From assembly GCA_030648225.1 (NCBI GenBank), contig JAUSIA010000489.1, forward strand, positions 1-7,133: a DNA stretch of 7,133 nt. Reading direction: 5' to 3'. Under the pieces are notes generated by a model. The model made no database searches, had not been told where the DNA came from, and saw nothing but the letters and a program-made list of their open reading frames with translations. Origin of the DNA: Ignavibacteria bacterium. Its GTDB lineage: Bacteria; Bacteroidota; Ignavibacteria; Ignavibacteriales; Ignavibacteriaceae. Made by a program: the position numbers and the translations under genes. Shown piece after piece: positions 6,886-7,133 of this stretch. Position 1 is the stretch's first letter. Each line of letters opens with the position of its first letter.

Positions 6886-7067
6886 CTAACTCACAAACCT
6901 GCTGAAATAATCTCCCAAATAATAAGGCCATATAAGAATAGCAAGGAAACCTTTCCAGAAACTTGAGCTGCAGGAATCCTAGAGTAAACAACCAGCCTAT
7001 TATCCAAGAGAAGACCGCCAATTCCAGCCTGATCAATTCTTATTTTTGTTTTATCATTGTCACTCAT
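6886..7067 (-). pseudogene. Small two-helix membrane protein gene with two frameshifts
   Basis: Read from ATG at 7067 on the minus strand, the frame gives MSDNDKTKIRIDQAGIGGLL and then turns into non-hydrophobic sequence, stopping at 6891. Shifting one base near 7006-7007 continues as WIIGWLFTLGFLQLKF. A second one-base shift near 6959-6961 continues as WKGFLAILIWPYYLG and ends at TAG 6888-6886. Removing one T from each short T-run on the coding strand restores a single 59-residue frame (182 minus 2 bases is 60 codons). That protein has a polar N-terminus and two hydrophobic helices (about residues 19-35 and 37-54). Shine-Dalgarno quality is excellent. Function unknown; I recognise no named family. 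It is either a decaying gene or an intact gene with two indel errors in the assembly. Recoding at two sites seems unlikely. It converges on kbl. Confidence 0.7.
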
Positions 7068-7072
7068 ATTAA

Positions 7073-7079
7073 CCTCCTT
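7073..7079 (-). promoter_or_regulatory. Shine-Dalgarno site of the broken small membrane gene
   Basis: The minus strand reads AAGGAGG five nucleotides before the ATG at 7067. It is the strongest ribosome binding site in the window and supports this as a real, or recently real, start. Confidence 0.7.
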
Positions 7080-7095
7080 TTTACCTCACCCCTCG

Positions 7096-7120
7096 CCCCT
7101 CTCCTTATCAAGGAGAGGGG
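7096..7120. repeat. CCCCTCTCCTT palindrome at the window edge
   Basis: CCCCTCTCCTT (7096-7106) and AAGGAGAGGGG (7110-7120) form a perfect 11-bp inverted repeat around ATC. Looser complementarity extends outward (TCG 7093-7095 with CGA 7122-7124, one bulge). From memory, CCTCACCCC...CCCCTCTCC palindromes are widely dispersed in environmental bacterial genomes. It lies just upstream of the minus-strand remnant and may continue beyond the window. Confidence 0.65.
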
Positions 7121-7133
7121 ACGATGTGATGAT

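Noticed and set aside
6833..7036. 67-codon minus-strand frame as an intact gene.
   Set aside because: Only its middle (WIIGWLFTLGFLQL) belongs to the small membrane protein. Both ends run out of frame with the good start site at 7067 and with the WPYYLG segment.

Overview
The window is low-GC DNA and looks like the FCB group (Bacteroidota/Ignavibacteriota-like). I infer this from three things: an exported tricorn-type peptidase with a signal peptide ending in ...FAQ, a TTTG-N20-TAnnTTTG promoter of the Bacteroidota type upstream of tdh, and AT-rich spacers holding short palindromes of the kind dispersed in such genomes. The genus cannot be fixed from the sequence alone.

Layout. Bases 1-555 are the 3' part of a beta-rich protein of unknown function whose start lies outside the window. 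About ten bases after its stop is a ~97-bp element with nested, imperfectly complementary ends, arranged like an integron cassette attC site. A gene-free stretch follows, holding two copies of a small AACTCC/GGAGTT palindrome. Bases 1033-4299 encode a complete exported tricorn-like peptidase (family S41) with its catalytic residues intact. A short GC-rich palindrome is embedded in frame in one of its propeller blades. Next come tdh (4523-5557) and kbl (5636-6826), the two-step threonine-to-glycine pathway. Tdh oxidises L-threonine to 2-amino-3-oxobutanoate, and Kbl cleaves that with CoA to glycine and acetyl-CoA. The 78-nt spacer between them can form several mutually exclusive hairpins, one followed by eight Ts and one covering the kbl ribosome binding site. 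Facing kbl on the minus strand (7067-6886) are the remains of a small two-helix membrane protein gene. It keeps an excellent ribosome binding site but is broken by two single-base shifts. The window ends in a perfect 11-bp CCCCTCTCCTT palindrome.

Overall. The long genes are ordinary and well understood. The interest lies between and inside them. Almost every spacer carries a different palindrome, one palindrome has become coding sequence, one small gene is decaying or mis-sequenced, and the left edge may be the end of a cassette array. I see no CRISPR, tRNA, rRNA, transposase or recognisable defence system.
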